Part shown: positions 26,356 through 37,385 of the stretch, piece by piece
How positions within the stretch are numbered: the first letter of the stretch is position 1
Layout of the letters: each line of letters opens with the position of its first letter
Assembly (NCBI GenBank): GCA_016704445.1
Contig: JADJAE010000004.1
Span: forward strand, 124,001-188,000
Source of the DNA: Deltaproteobacteria bacterium
GTDB lineage: Bacteria; Myxococcota_A; Polyangia; Polyangiales; Ga0077539
Direction: 5' to 3'
DNA: 64,000 bases
Translations under genes and position numbers: made by a program
The notes under the pieces: generated by a model
Seen by the model: the letters and a program-made list of their open reading frames with translations, nothing else
What the model was told of the DNA's origin: nothing
Databases searched by the model: none

Positions 26356-27528
26356 ATGACCGACCACGCGCTGCGGCTACGAGTCATCGACGCCATCGGG
26401 GTGATCCCCGAGGCCGCGTGGGACGCTCTCCTCGACGAGTCCTGCACCCCCTTCCAGAAGCACCGCTGGCTCGACGCCATGGAGCGCGAGGGATGCGCCG
26501 TCGAGGCCACCGGGTGGCACCCCCGGCACCTCACCCTCTGGCGCGGTGAGGCCCTCGTGGCCGCGGCGCCCGCGTACCGTCGCGACGACAGCCAGGGGGA
26601 GTTCGTCTTCGACCACGCTTGGGCCAACGCCGCCCACCGCGCGGGCATCCGGTACTACCCCAAGCTGGTGCTTGCGGTCCCCTTCACGCCCGCCACCGGG
26701 AGGCGGGTGCTCGTGGCGCCTGGGGAAGACCGCGCGGCCCTCTCCAGGGCGATCTTCGAGGGCGCGGTCGCGCTCGCGAGGGCCGAGCGGCTCTCCTCGG
26801 TGCACGTGCTCTTCCCCACCGCCGACGAGGCCGAGGTCGCCGCGTCCGCCGGGGCGATGATCCGCCTCGGGGTGCAGTACCACTGGGACAACCCGGGCTA
26901 CCGCGACTACGAGGAGTTTCTCTCCCGCTTCGACAGCAAGCGGCGCAACCAGCTGCGCCGCGAGGCGAAGGCGGCCGGGGAGCAGGGCATCACCCTCAGC
27001 ACCCGGCGGGGCGACGAGCTCTCCGAGGCCGACGCGGCGCTGGCCTACCGGCTCTACCTCTCCACGGTGGAGAAGTTCGCGTGGGGTCGGCGCTACCTCA
27101 CCGAGGGCTTCTTCCGGCGGGTGCTGCGAGACCTCCCCGAGCACCTGGAGCTGGTCGAAGCGAAGCGGGGTGGGGAGGTCATCGCCGGGGCGATCAACGT
27201 CGCCTCGAAGACGCACCTCTACGGGCGCTACTGGGGCTGCTTCGAGGAGCAGCCCTTCCTGCACTTCAACGTCTGCTACTACCACTCGATCAGGGAGTGC
27301 ATCGCCCGCGGGGTGAGGCGCTTCGAGGGGGGCGCCGGGGGCGAGCACAAGGTGACCCGGGGCTTCGAGCCCTCGGTGACGCGCTCTTGTCACTGGGTAT
27401 TCCACCCGGGGCTCGACCAGGCGGTGAGGGAGTTTGTGGGACGGGAGAGCGCGGCGATCGAAGCGGCATTACCCTCCATGGGCGCGGCGACGGGACTGCG
27501 GGCTTTTACCGTGACAGATAAACGGTAG
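26356..27528 (+). CDS. FemAB/GNAT-like acyltransferase (DUF482 family)
   Basis: A 390-residue protein of the DUF482 peptidogalycan-biosynthesis-like family, with two GNAT-related folds. Seen features are the N-terminal PFQKHRWLDAME, the repeated substrate-binding RIGVQYHW-type region, YEEFLSRFDSKRRNQLRRE, and the C-terminal HFNVCYYHSIREC and FEGGAGGEHKVTRGFEP segments that typify the family. Reactions are not characterised well; transfer of an amino-acyl group to a cell-wall or other acceptor is presumed. ATG at 26356 is preferred to GTG at 26335. It ends 27 bp before clpS. Confidence 0.88.
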   Translation: MTDHALRLRVIDAIGVIPEAAWDALLDESCTPFQKHRWLDAMEREGCAVEATGWHPRHLTLWRGEALVAAAPAYRRDDSQGEFVFDHAWANAAHRAGIRYYPKLVLAVPFTPATGRRVLVAPGEDRAALSRAIFEGAVALARAERLSSVHVLFPTADEAEVAASAGAMIRLGVQYHWDNPGYRDYEEFLSRFDSKRRNQLRREAKAAGEQGITLSTRRGDELSEADAALAYRLYLSTVEKFAWGRRYLTEGFFRRVLRDLPEHLELVEAKRGGEVIAGAINVASKTHLYGRYWGCFEEQPFLHFNVCYYHSIRECIARGVRRFEGGAGGEHKVTRGFEPSVTRSCHWVFHPGLDQAVREFVGRESAAIEAALPSMGAATGLRAFTVTDKR

Positions 27529-27555
27529 CGAACCGAAGGATAGGACAAGGCATCG

Positions 27556-27885
27556 ATGGCGCGGCGACCGAAGGAACAAGACGACACCGGGGTGATCACC
27601 GAGGAGCGCTCGAAGGAGAAGCTCCAGCGGCCGAGGCTCTACAAGGTGTTGCTGCACAACGACCACTACACGACCCGGGAGTTCGTGGTGGCGGTGCTCA
27701 TCGGGATCTTCAACAAGACCGAGTCGGACGCGGTGGCGATCATGATGCACGTGCATCAGAAGGGCCTTGGAGTGGCCGGGGTCTACCCCTTCGATGTGGC
27801 GCAGACCAAGGTCGACAAGGTGCAGCGGCTGGCGAGAGAGCACGAATATCCATTGCTCCTGACCATGGAGCCGGAGGACGACTGA
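27556..27885 (+). CDS. clpS: ClpS adaptor of the Clp protease
   Basis: A 109-residue adaptor that delivers N-degron substrates to ClpA. After a flexible charged tail the core shows LYKVLLHNDHYTTREFVV, the Asn-Asp pair of the N-degron pocket, and the HVHQKG segment. The gene precedes clpA by 6 bp, the usual arrangement. Confidence 0.97.
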   Translation: MARRPKEQDDTGVITEERSKEKLQRPRLYKVLLHNDHYTTREFVVAVLIGIFNKTESDAVAIMMHVHQKGLGVAGVYPFDVAQTKVDKVQRLAREHEYPLLLTMEPEDD

Positions 27886-27891
27886 AGCATC

Positions 27892-30210
<2,319 letters not shown>

Positions 30211-30355
30211 AATCTCCCCCCCTCTCCCCGTCACCCGCTACACGCAGCACCGCCGCGCTGGTTGCCTTTCAGGCATCCCGTGCACACCATCCTCCTTGCC
30301 AGACGGCGATCGCACTCCCGCGGTTGTTCCGCTCAGGCAGACGGAGTCCCTCCCG

Positions 30356-30496
30356 ATGATGAAGAACGTCGCACGCCCCACCAAGGTTCCCGCCGTGCAG
30401 AGTCTCGCGCAGGTCGTGAAGTTCGTCGCCCGCAACCCCTCCGAGCAGCCCTCCTGCCAGTACTGCCAGGGCGACTGCGGCGGCGGCTGCTTCTGA
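30356..30496 (+). CDS. Small Cys-rich peptide, unknown
   Basis: A 46-residue peptide starting MMKNVARPTK and ending in a Cys-dense tail, CQYCQGDCGGGCF, with four Cys in 13 residues. A GGAG ribosome site lies 9 bases upstream of the ATG, which favours real translation. There is no signal peptide. The basic/hydrophobic first ~33 residues followed by a compact Cys/Gly tail resemble a leader-core layout, or a metal-binding tail. It lies at the edge of a copper-handling gene group, convergent with the multicopper oxidase gene and 145 bp after clpA. No maturation enzyme is nearby. Two hypotheses stand: a copper-binding peptide or a RiPP-like precursor. Confidence 0.55.
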   Translation: MMKNVARPTKVPAVQSLAQVVKFVARNPSEQPSCQYCQGDCGGGCF

Positions 30497-30504
30497 TCTC
30501 CGCG

Positions 30505-31839
30505 CTACCTCCGGCGGTAGCTCCTCGTCACATCCACCCCATCCGACCGTAGGCGCGCCTCGTTGGCGCTCGCTGCGACCGTCCCCTCGGGCGCCTGGTA
30601 CCAGGCCGCCGGATCGGCGGTCGACGGGTCATCACGCACCTTCAGCACGGTGAACATCCCGCCCATGTCGATGTAGGAGTACGGCCCGTCGCCGCCCCGC
30701 ATCGGCAGCGTGTTGGGGGGAATCTCCATGCGCATCTCCCCCATGCCGCCCATGCCCGTGTGGCCCATGGTCATGTACTCGGGCACCACCCGGCTCATCC
30801 GCCGCTCGACGGTGCGAGGGTCCATTCCGACCATGTTCGGCAGGCCGTGGGCCATCTGCATCATGACGTGGTGGGTCATGTGGCAGTGCATCGCCCAGTC
30901 GCCGGCCTCCTCCGGAACGAACTCGATCACCCTCGTCGCTCCCACCGGCACCAGCACCGTCGTCTCGGGTCGCTGGGCGCTCGCCGGGACGTAGCCCCCG
31001 TCCGTCGCCGTCACGTGAAACCACAGCCCGTGGATGTGGATCGGGTGATGGTCCATGGGACCGAGGTTGCCCAGCCGGATGCGCACCCGCTCGCCCTTGC
31101 CCACCAGCAGCGGCGCCGTCCCGGGGAAGGCCTTGCCGTTGAAGGCGAGGACGTTGAAGTCGCTCATGGCGTTGGGGTCGGGGCGGCGCGTGTCGCCGTT
31201 GACCTTCCACTCGTGCGTCATCAGCACGAAGTCGCGATCGACCCGAGGGCCTCGGGCGCGCCTCGGATGCACGACGATCATGCCCACCGCGCCGAGCGCG
31301 ATCTGGGTCATCTCGTCGTAGTGCGAGTGGTACATGAACGTCCCCGGGTGACGGAGCGTGAACTCGTAGGTCCACGTCTCGCCCGGCGGAATGGGGCGCT
31401 GGGAGAGGCCGCTCACGCCGTCCATCCCGCTCGGGAGCACGATGCCGTGCCAGTGCACCGTGGTGGGCTCCGGCAGCCGGTTGGTCACGTGGATGCGCAC
31501 CCGGTCGCCCTCCACAAGCTCCAGCACCGGGCCCGGAGTGAGGCCGTTGTAGCCCCACACCTCGACGGTCATGCCGGGCGCGATCTCGTGGGGGAAGGAC
31601 TCCACCACCAGGTGCCCGACCTTCACCCCGTCGACCACGCGCCACGGAAGCGTCTCCCCGTTGGGAACCGTCACCCCCGGCTGCCCCGCGGGATAGGGCC
31701 TCGCGATGGACCCCCTCGCCGCCGGAGCGGGCGCGGCCTCGTGCCCTTCGTGCGTCTGCGCCTCGGCGCGCTGGGCGCTGGCGAGCAACCCCACCGCCGT
31801 CGCGGTGCTCCCCACCTGAAGGAACGATCGTCGGTTCAT
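30505..31839 (-). CDS. Tat-exported multicopper oxidase
   Basis: A 444-residue periplasmic oxidase. The N-terminus MNRRSFLQVG is a twin-arginine signal. All four copper-ligand blocks are visible: HWHG, YHSHYD, HPIHIHG and HCHMTHH. Several Met-rich stretches near the C-terminus (MGHTGMGGMGEMRM) are like those of CueO/CopA-type cuprous oxidases. It probably oxidises Cu(I) to the less toxic Cu(II). AGGAGGT stands 7 bases before the ATG. It lies just after the TolC-like gene, whose end overlaps or abuts its start. Confidence 0.94.
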   Translation of the reverse strand: MNRRSFLQVGSTATAVGLLASAQRAEAQTHEGHEAAPAPAARGSIARPYPAGQPGVTVPNGETLPWRVVDGVKVGHLVVESFPHEIAPGMTVEVWGYNGLTPGPVLELVEGDRVRIHVTNRLPEPTTVHWHGIVLPSGMDGVSGLSQRPIPPGETWTYEFTLRHPGTFMYHSHYDEMTQIALGAVGMIVVHPRRARGPRVDRDFVLMTHEWKVNGDTRRPDPNAMSDFNVLAFNGKAFPGTAPLLVGKGERVRIRLGNLGPMDHHPIHIHGLWFHVTATDGGYVPASAQRPETTVLVPVGATRVIEFVPEEAGDWAMHCHMTHHVMMQMAHGLPNMVGMDPRTVERRMSRVVPEYMTMGHTGMGGMGEMRMEIPPNTLPMRGGDGPYSYIDMGGMFTVLKVRDDPSTADPAAWYQAPEGTVAASANEARLRSDGVDVTRSYRRR

Positions 31840-33250
31840 CTCGGTGACCTCCTGCGGCCGGGCCGCTCGCGCTCATGGAGCCTGTGCCGTTGCTGCTCGT
31901 CATCGCGCCTCGTGCGCCCATCGGGCGGCCCGCGAGCAGGGCGTCGAGCGCGGCCGCCGCGGTCCAGTACTGTCGCCGCGTCTCGGTGCGCGCCAGCATC
32001 GCGTCCAGCAGCTCGCGCCTCGCCTGCAGCAGCTGAAACACCCCGATCTGCATCGCGTTGTACTGGAGCAGCGACTCCCTCATCACCCGCTCCCTCGCCG
32101 GCGCGATGACGGCGTCGTACTGCCTCGCCCTGGCGTGCGCCGATCGCAGCCGGTTGCGTGCGTCGCGCAGCGCCGATCGCAGGTCCACCGCGCTCGCGTG
32201 GTAGCGCTCCATCGCCGCGTCGAACTGCGCCCCGTAGGCCGCCGTCGCCCCGCGCCGCTGGTCGAAGACCGGCAGCGTCACCCGGGCGCCGCCGCCGATC
32301 TCGTAGGTGTTGCCGTCCTGCTCGGCGTGCACGTCGACGGTCACGTCCGGCGTCCAGCCCTCCGCGCGGCTGAGCCCCACCCGCCTCGCGAGGGCCTCCA
32401 GGTTCGCTCGCTGCGCCAGAAGCTCAAGGCTCGCGGAGAGCGCCCTCGCCTCGGTGACGCCTTCGAGCGCGAGGGTCTCCGGCGCCGCGGGGAGCTCGCC
32501 CGCCAGCGTCCAGGTCGTGGCGTCGCCGTGCAGCCCCAGCAGCCGGTGCAGCGCCTCGCGGCGCTCGAGTCGCTCGAGCTCCATCTCCGCGACGGTGACC
32601 CTCGCGGTCTCGTAGGCCGCCTCCTGCACCGAGCGGTCGAGCGTAGAGATGTTGCCCGCCCCGTGCAGCGACCTCGCCGTGTCCCTCGCCGCCGCGAAGG
32701 CGTCGAGCGAGCGCTGCGCGATGAGCAGCCGCTCCTCGGAGGCCTGCGCGGCGAAGTGGGCCTCGCGCACGGCGTAGCCCAGGTCGAGGGTGGTCCCCGC
32801 GACCCGGGCCTGCGCGGTCGCCAGCTCGGCCCTCGCCACGCCCGCGCGCTGCGTCGCCATGATCGCCCGGGTGAGCCCGAACTCCAGCTGAAGGTCGCCC
32901 TGGATCGGCTGCGCCCGATCGGTCTGGTAGCGGATGTCGAACTCCACCGCCGGGTTGGGGAGCGTGCCCGCCTGGGCGAGCCAGCCTCGCGCGACCCCGA
33001 GCTCTCGCAGCGAGGCGCGGAGGTGACGGTTGCGCTGGAAGGCGAGCGCGACCGAGGCTTCGACCGTGAGCGGCGCGGCGAGCGCGGCGGAGGGATCGGC
33101 CTCCTCGACCTCCTCGTCGGAGAGGCGGGTCGGCACCGGAGCGCGAGAGAGCTCGTGCACCCGGCGGAGGTCGGAGGAGTACGAGGTGGTGCCGCAGCCC
33201 AGGAGGGGAAGCAGCAGCAGGGCCCAGGCGAGGCGGAGCTCAGTGCGCAT
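31836..33250 (-). CDS. TolC/OEP-family outer-membrane efflux lipoprotein
   Basis: Outer-membrane channel component of an efflux system, about 460-470 residues. The signal ends in a lipobox (LLGCG). Two OEP repeats of long amphipathic helices are seen (for example EARALSASLELLAQRANLEAL), with the closing QYNAMQIGVFQLLQARRELL motif of CusC-like proteins. The 3' end is odd: the frame has no stop near the expected C-terminus and reads on through the multicopper oxidase gene. A one-base shift would give a stop at 31836-31838 that overlaps the oxidase ATG, which is the end I give. It could also serve the RND pump 11 kb to the left. Confidence 0.85.
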
Positions 33251-33494
33251 GGACGTGCCCTCCCGTCGTCGCGGCGGCTCCGGCGTCGGGCGCGAGGCCC
33301 TGCCACGGGCCCGTGGGCTCGCCGGGCAGCGGCGGGTCGCTGGTGAGGGCTACGGTCGGGTCGTCGACCGGGGCCTCGCAGGCCTCCGGCGAAGGAGCCG
33401 AGTGCGCTGGAAAGCGGGTGGGTACGCTCCGACCGCCGCAGCCGGAGGAGAGGGCGGTGAAGAGCGCGAGGACGATCGCAGGGAGTGGGCTCAT
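33240..33494 (-). CDS. Small lipoprotein with His tail
   Basis: An 84-residue protein with a signal and lipobox (LSSGC), a Pro/Ala/Thr-rich middle and a C-terminus ending GGHVHAH. The His-rich end could bind copper, in line with the gene's position at the head of the tolC-oxidase operon. It overlaps the tolC start by 11 bp. The start could be ATG at 33494 or ATG at 33533. I do not recognise a family. Confidence 0.65.
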   Translation of the reverse strand: MSPLPAIVLALFTALSSGCGGRSVPTRFPAHSAPSPEACEAPVDDPTVALTSDPPLPGEPTGPWQGLAPDAGAAATTGGHVHAH

Positions 33495-33531
33495 CGGGTT
33501 CACGGGGGGAGACGGTCGGGGGGGGTGAAGC

Positions 33532-33572
33532 ATTACAGCGTCGATCGGGCGGCGCGGCGATGGGGCTGTAAT
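33532..33572. promoter_or_regulatory. Inverted repeat in the divergent copper-gene promoter region
   Basis: ATTACAGC (33532-33539) and GCTGTAAT (33565-33572) are exact inverted repeats 25 bp apart, between the leftward lipoprotein-tolC-oxidase genes and the rightward cupredoxin gene. They are AT-rich islands in very GC-rich DNA. Half-site centres are 33 bp apart, about three helical turns. A copper-responsive operator shared by both directions is a reasonable inference. Confidence 0.5.
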
Positions 33573-33633
33573 CTCGCCGCCTCACCAGACGTCTACCTGG
33601 GCGAGGAAGGGCTCCGGCCCCTATGGTGAAGCA

Positions 33634-34074
33634 ATGATGAAGCGGCAATGGCTGGGAGTGGTGCTCGGCGCGGCGATGATGGTCGCGCCCTCCGCGGCGC
33701 GAGCGCAGCAGGCGGATGGCGGGGTGCGAGAGGTCGAGGTGGTGGTCGATCAGGACTATCAACCCTCGCGCATCGAGGTCACCCAGGGCGAGCGGCTGAG
33801 GCTGAGGTTCCTCCGTCGGGGCTATGGAGGGTGCACCCGAGAGGTGGTGTTTCCGACGCTCAACCTGCGTCGCGAGCTGCCCACCAACCAGCCGGTGGTC
33901 ATCGAGCTGCCCGCGCTCCCCCTGGGAGACACGCCGTTCCAGTGCGGCATGAACATGGTGCGAGGCGTGGTGGTCGTGAGAGCGCCCGTCGCCGCGCCAC
34001 CGCCCCCGCCCCCTCCTGCTCCGACCCCGCCTCCGAGTCCGACGCCCCGCCCGGCGCCCCGTCGCCCACGCTGA
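33634..34074 (+). CDS. Periplasmic cupredoxin-like protein
   Basis: A 146-residue exported protein with a signal peptide ending ARAQQ, a cupredoxin_1-type domain and a Pro/Arg tail. The domain shows DYQPSRIEVTQGERLRLRF, CTREVVFPTLNLRRELP and FQCGMNMVRGVVVV, the pattern of copper-associated cupredoxins in which Cys/Met residues near the end bind metal. It is transcribed toward the copper ATPase gene 62 bp downstream and probably receives or shuttles periplasmic copper. Confidence 0.87.
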   Translation: MMKRQWLGVVLGAAMMVAPSAARAQQADGGVREVEVVVDQDYQPSRIEVTQGERLRLRFLRRGYGGCTREVVFPTLNLRRELPTNQPVVIELPALPLGDTPFQCGMNMVRGVVVVRAPVAAPPPPPPPAPTPPPSPTPRPAPRRPR

Positions 34075-34136
34075 TCCCTCGGCTTCGGCCCCTCCCGGTG
34101 TAAGCACAGCCGCTGCGTCGCGTCGGCGTGAAACGA

Positions 34137-36461
34137 ATGGAGCCGATGAACCTCATGAACACCACCGAGATCCCGAGTTCCCCGAACGGCGTCGACCCTG
34201 GCGCGCGGGTGCAGCTTCCGGTGCGCGGCATGACCTGCGCAGCCTGCGTCGGCCGCATCGAGAAGGTGCTCTCCAGGACTCCGGGCGTCCTCGACGCGCG
34301 GGTCAATCTCGTCACCCAGTCCGCCACCGTCGACTACGACGAGCACGCGACCGACCCCGAGGCGCTCTCCGAGGCCATCCGCGACGCCGGCTACGAGGTC
34401 CCGCCGCGCTCCTCCGAGGGCGACGCGCCCGACGACGCCATGACCCGCCTCGCGGCCTCCGACGCCGCCGACGAGCGCGAGGCCCGCTCCTTCCGCCGCG
34501 ACCTCGCGATCGCCGCCGCGCTCACCATCCCCCTGCTGGTCGTCGGGATGTCCCACGGCGCCATCCCCGGCACCGACGGCGCCGCCGGGCGCTATCTCCA
34601 GCTCGCGCTCGCGACCCCGGTGGTGTTCGGCCCGGGGCGGCGCTTCCTCTCTCTCGCCGCGTCGGCGATCCGTCACCGCAGCGCGGACATGAACGTCCTC
34701 ATCGCCCTCGGGACCCTGGCCTCCTGGGGCTGGTCGACGGTGGTCACCCTCGCTCCGTCGGTGCTCCCTCACGGGATCCACGGCCACGTCCCGGTGTACT
34801 TCGAGGCCGCCGGGGCGATCATCTCCTTCCTGCTGCTGGGCAAGCTGCTGGAGCACCGCGCCCGGCGCCGGCTCACCGACGCGGTGCGGGGCCTCGTGGC
34901 GCTGCTGCCTCCCACCGCGACCCGACTCCGCGCCGGGGCGGAGGTGGAGGTTCCGCTCTCGTCGCTCCTCCCCGGCGACCGCGTCCGGGTGCGCCCGGGC
35001 CAGCGCATCGCGACCGACGGCGTGGTGAGGGAGGGCAACGCCGCGGTCGATGAGTCGACGCTCACCGGGGAGAGCATCCCCGTCGAGCGCGCTCCCGGTG
35101 ACGCCGTCCAGGGCGGCACGCTGGTCTCCGGCGGAACGCTCCTCTACGAGGTGACCCGCCGCGGCGCGGACTCGGCCATCGCCCGCATCGTCGACGCGGT
35201 CGCCGAGGCGCAGGGCACGCGCGCCCCCATCTCCCGGCTCGCCGATCGGGTGAGCGCGGTCTTCGTCCCGACGGTACTCGTCCTCGCGGCGCTGACCTTC
35301 GCGGTCTGGATGCTCCTGCCTCACGGCGCCGACGGCCTCGCGGTGGCGGTGCGTCACTTCGTGGCGGTGCTGGTCATCGCGTGCCCCTGCGCGCTGGGCC
35401 TCGCGACCCCGGCCGCGGTCGCGGTGGGGACGAGCCGCGCGGCGTCGCTGGGCTTCCTGGTGAAGGGCGGCGACGCCCTGGAGCGGGCCTCCACCATCGA
35501 CCGGGTGCTCTTCGACAAGACCGGGACGCTCACCGAGGCGAGGGCCCGGCTGGTCACGGTGGTCGCCCGTGAGGGCCGCTCCGAGGCGGAGCTCCTGGCG
35601 ATGGTGGCCGCGGCGGAGTCGGGCAGCGAGCACCCGCTGGCGCGCGCCCTGGTGGCCGGAGCGATGGATCGAGGAGCAAGGGTTGCCGCGGCGACGGAGT
35701 TCAAGGCGACGCCCGGGGGAGGGGTTCGCGCGAAGGTGGGCGGGGCGCTGGTGCAGGTCGGCACGGGCCGCTGGCTGGAGGGGGAAGGGGTCGACGTGGC
35801 GGCGCTGGAGCCCGAGGCGGCGGCGGCTGCGGCGCGAGGGGAGACGGCGTCCTTCGTGGCGATCGATGGCTCCGTCGCGGGCCTGGTCGCGCTCGCGGAC
35901 ACCGCCCGCCCGGAGGCGGCGTCGGCGGTGGCGGCGCTCCGTGCGATGGGCGTCGGGGTGGCGATGGTAACCGGCGACCGGCGGGCGACGGCGCTCGCGG
36001 TGGCCGCGTCGGTGGGCGTGACCGAGGTGTTCGCGGAGACGCGCCCCGAGGAGAAGGCCGCGGTGGTGACCCGGGCGAAGGCCGAGGGAGCCCACGTCGC
36101 GATGGTGGGCGACGGGGTCAACGACGCCCCGGCGCTGGCGGTCGCCGACCTGGGCATCGCCATGATGGGCGGCGCCGACGTGGCCGCGTCGACGGCGGAC
36201 GTGACGATCCTCCGGGGCGGCGTCGGGGCGGTGCCGACGGCGCTGGGGCTCGCGCGCGCCACGCTGCACACCATCCGGCAGAACCTCTTCTGGGCCTTCG
36301 TCTACAACGTGGTGGGCATCCCCCTGGCGGCGGGGGTCTTCGAGCCCCTCACCGGCTGGACCCTCTCGCCGGTCTTCGCGAGCGCGGCGATGTCCATGTC
36401 GAGCGTGTCGGTGCTGCTCAACTCGCTGCGGCTGCGGGGCTGGAGCCCGCCGCGGCTCTGA
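34137..36461 (+). CDS. copA: Copper-translocating P1B-type ATPase
   Basis: An inner-membrane pump exporting Cu(I). The N-terminal metal-binding domain has GMTCAAC. The transmembrane CPC motif is in VIACPCALGLATP. The phosphorylation loop is DKTGT, the nucleotide domain has SEHPLA and the hinge GDGVNDAPAL. Length (about 774 residues) is normal for CopA with one heavy-metal domain. Several in-frame starts are close together (GTG 34128, ATG 34137, 34146, 34155) and none has a clear ribosome site. With the oxidase, cupredoxin and channel it forms a copper-resistance island. Confidence 0.96.
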   Translation: MEPMNLMNTTEIPSSPNGVDPGARVQLPVRGMTCAACVGRIEKVLSRTPGVLDARVNLVTQSATVDYDEHATDPEALSEAIRDAGYEVPPRSSEGDAPDDAMTRLAASDAADEREARSFRRDLAIAAALTIPLLVVGMSHGAIPGTDGAAGRYLQLALATPVVFGPGRRFLSLAASAIRHRSADMNVLIALGTLASWGWSTVVTLAPSVLPHGIHGHVPVYFEAAGAIISFLLLGKLLEHRARRRLTDAVRGLVALLPPTATRLRAGAEVEVPLSSLLPGDRVRVRPGQRIATDGVVREGNAAVDESTLTGESIPVERAPGDAVQGGTLVSGGTLLYEVTRRGADSAIARIVDAVAEAQGTRAPISRLADRVSAVFVPTVLVLAALTFAVWMLLPHGADGLAVAVRHFVAVLVIACPCALGLATPAAVAVGTSRAASLGFLVKGGDALERASTIDRVLFDKTGTLTEARARLVTVVAREGRSEAELLAMVAAAESGSEHPLARALVAGAMDRGARVAAATEFKATPGGGVRAKVGGALVQVGTGRWLEGEGVDVAALEPEAAAAAARGETASFVAIDGSVAGLVALADTARPEAASAVAALRAMGVGVAMVTGDRRATALAVAASVGVTEVFAETRPEEKAAVVTRAKAEGAHVAMVGDGVNDAPALAVADLGIAMMGGADVAASTADVTILRGGVGAVPTALGLARATLHTIRQNLFWAFVYNVVGIPLAAGVFEPLTGWTLSPVFASAAMSMSSVSVLLNSLRLRGWSPPRL

Positions 36462-36522
36462 ACCCCGCCGCCCGTTCGGTCTGGAACCTCCCCCCCGCCT
36501 ATGCCTATCCTCCCGCGGCGAA

Positions 36523-37310
36523 ATGGCTACAACCCGCTGGATCATCGTGGCCGCGCTCGCTTCGACGCCCTGCCTCGTCGGATGCGGCGCGGTGTTTCCC
36601 CGCTACACCACCGCGACGCGCGCCGTCCCCGCGGACATGATCCAGCAGCGCTCCTGACGCCCCCGCCCGATGACGTCCGCACGGTGTCGGTGCTCTCCGC
36701 GGAGCTTCCCCCGAGCCGCACCGACGGTCAGCCCTGGGACAGCGACGGCGAGCCCGACCTCTACGCGGTCATCCTCCGCGACGGCTCGGAGGTGTACCGC
36801 ACGCCGGTGGTGCAGAACTCCACCCACCCCGAGTGGCGCGCCGCGGAGATCACCCTGCGGGTGCGCCCTGACAGCGTGCTGCGCTTCGAGCTCTGGGACG
36901 AGGACGGCATGGTCGACCAGCCGGTGGGCGCCGAGGAGGTCACCGGCGTGCCCTCGTCCGCGCTCGACGGCGGCAACTGGGTCGTCCGCTTCCAACGCAA
37001 CGCCTTCCTGCGGCTGGCGGCCCGCCCCCCGGAGGCCCGCTACGGGATGGGCGTCACCTTCGAGGTGCACGAGGACTACCTCCGCGTCCTGGCCGCCGAG
37101 CCCGGTGCGCCCGGCGCCGCCGCAGGGCTGCGGGAGGGCGATCGCATCGTGGCCCTCGACGGCCGCCGCGTGCAGGACCTCGGCGAGATCCAGTCGCACC
37201 AGGCGATGGACCGGGCGAGCGTCCGCCCGGTGGTGCTCACCGTCGAGCGCGATGGATCGTCGCCCTCGACGATTACCGTATCGCCCGGCGCGGTCTACTC
37301 CGCCCGCTAG
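36523..37310 (+). CDS. Lipoprotein with C2-like and PDZ domains, frameshifted
   Basis: The N-terminus MATTRWIIVAALAS with lipobox LVGC starts at 36523 but stops after IQQRS near 36658. The rest (LLTPPPDDVRTVSV onward) continues in another frame to 37310, so a one-base break lies at about 36640-36660. The second part has a C2-like β-sandwich (LYAVILRDGSEVYRTPV, then LRFELWDEDG) and a PDZ domain (LAAEPGAPGAAAGLREGD, RIVALDGRRVQDL). Joined, the product is about 260 residues. PDZ plus C2 suggests an envelope protein that binds peptide tails or lipid; function unknown. Confidence 0.75.
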
Positions 37311-37385
37311 AAGCATCGTAGTGGCGGTGGTGTTCCCGTGACGCGATCGAAGTTACCGATGACGAGGTGTTCAGTGGACCGTTCG

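Noticed and set aside
30632..31835. Continuation of the TolC frame as a giant protein
   Set aside because: The translation is a shadow of the oxidase gene; a missing stop is likelier.
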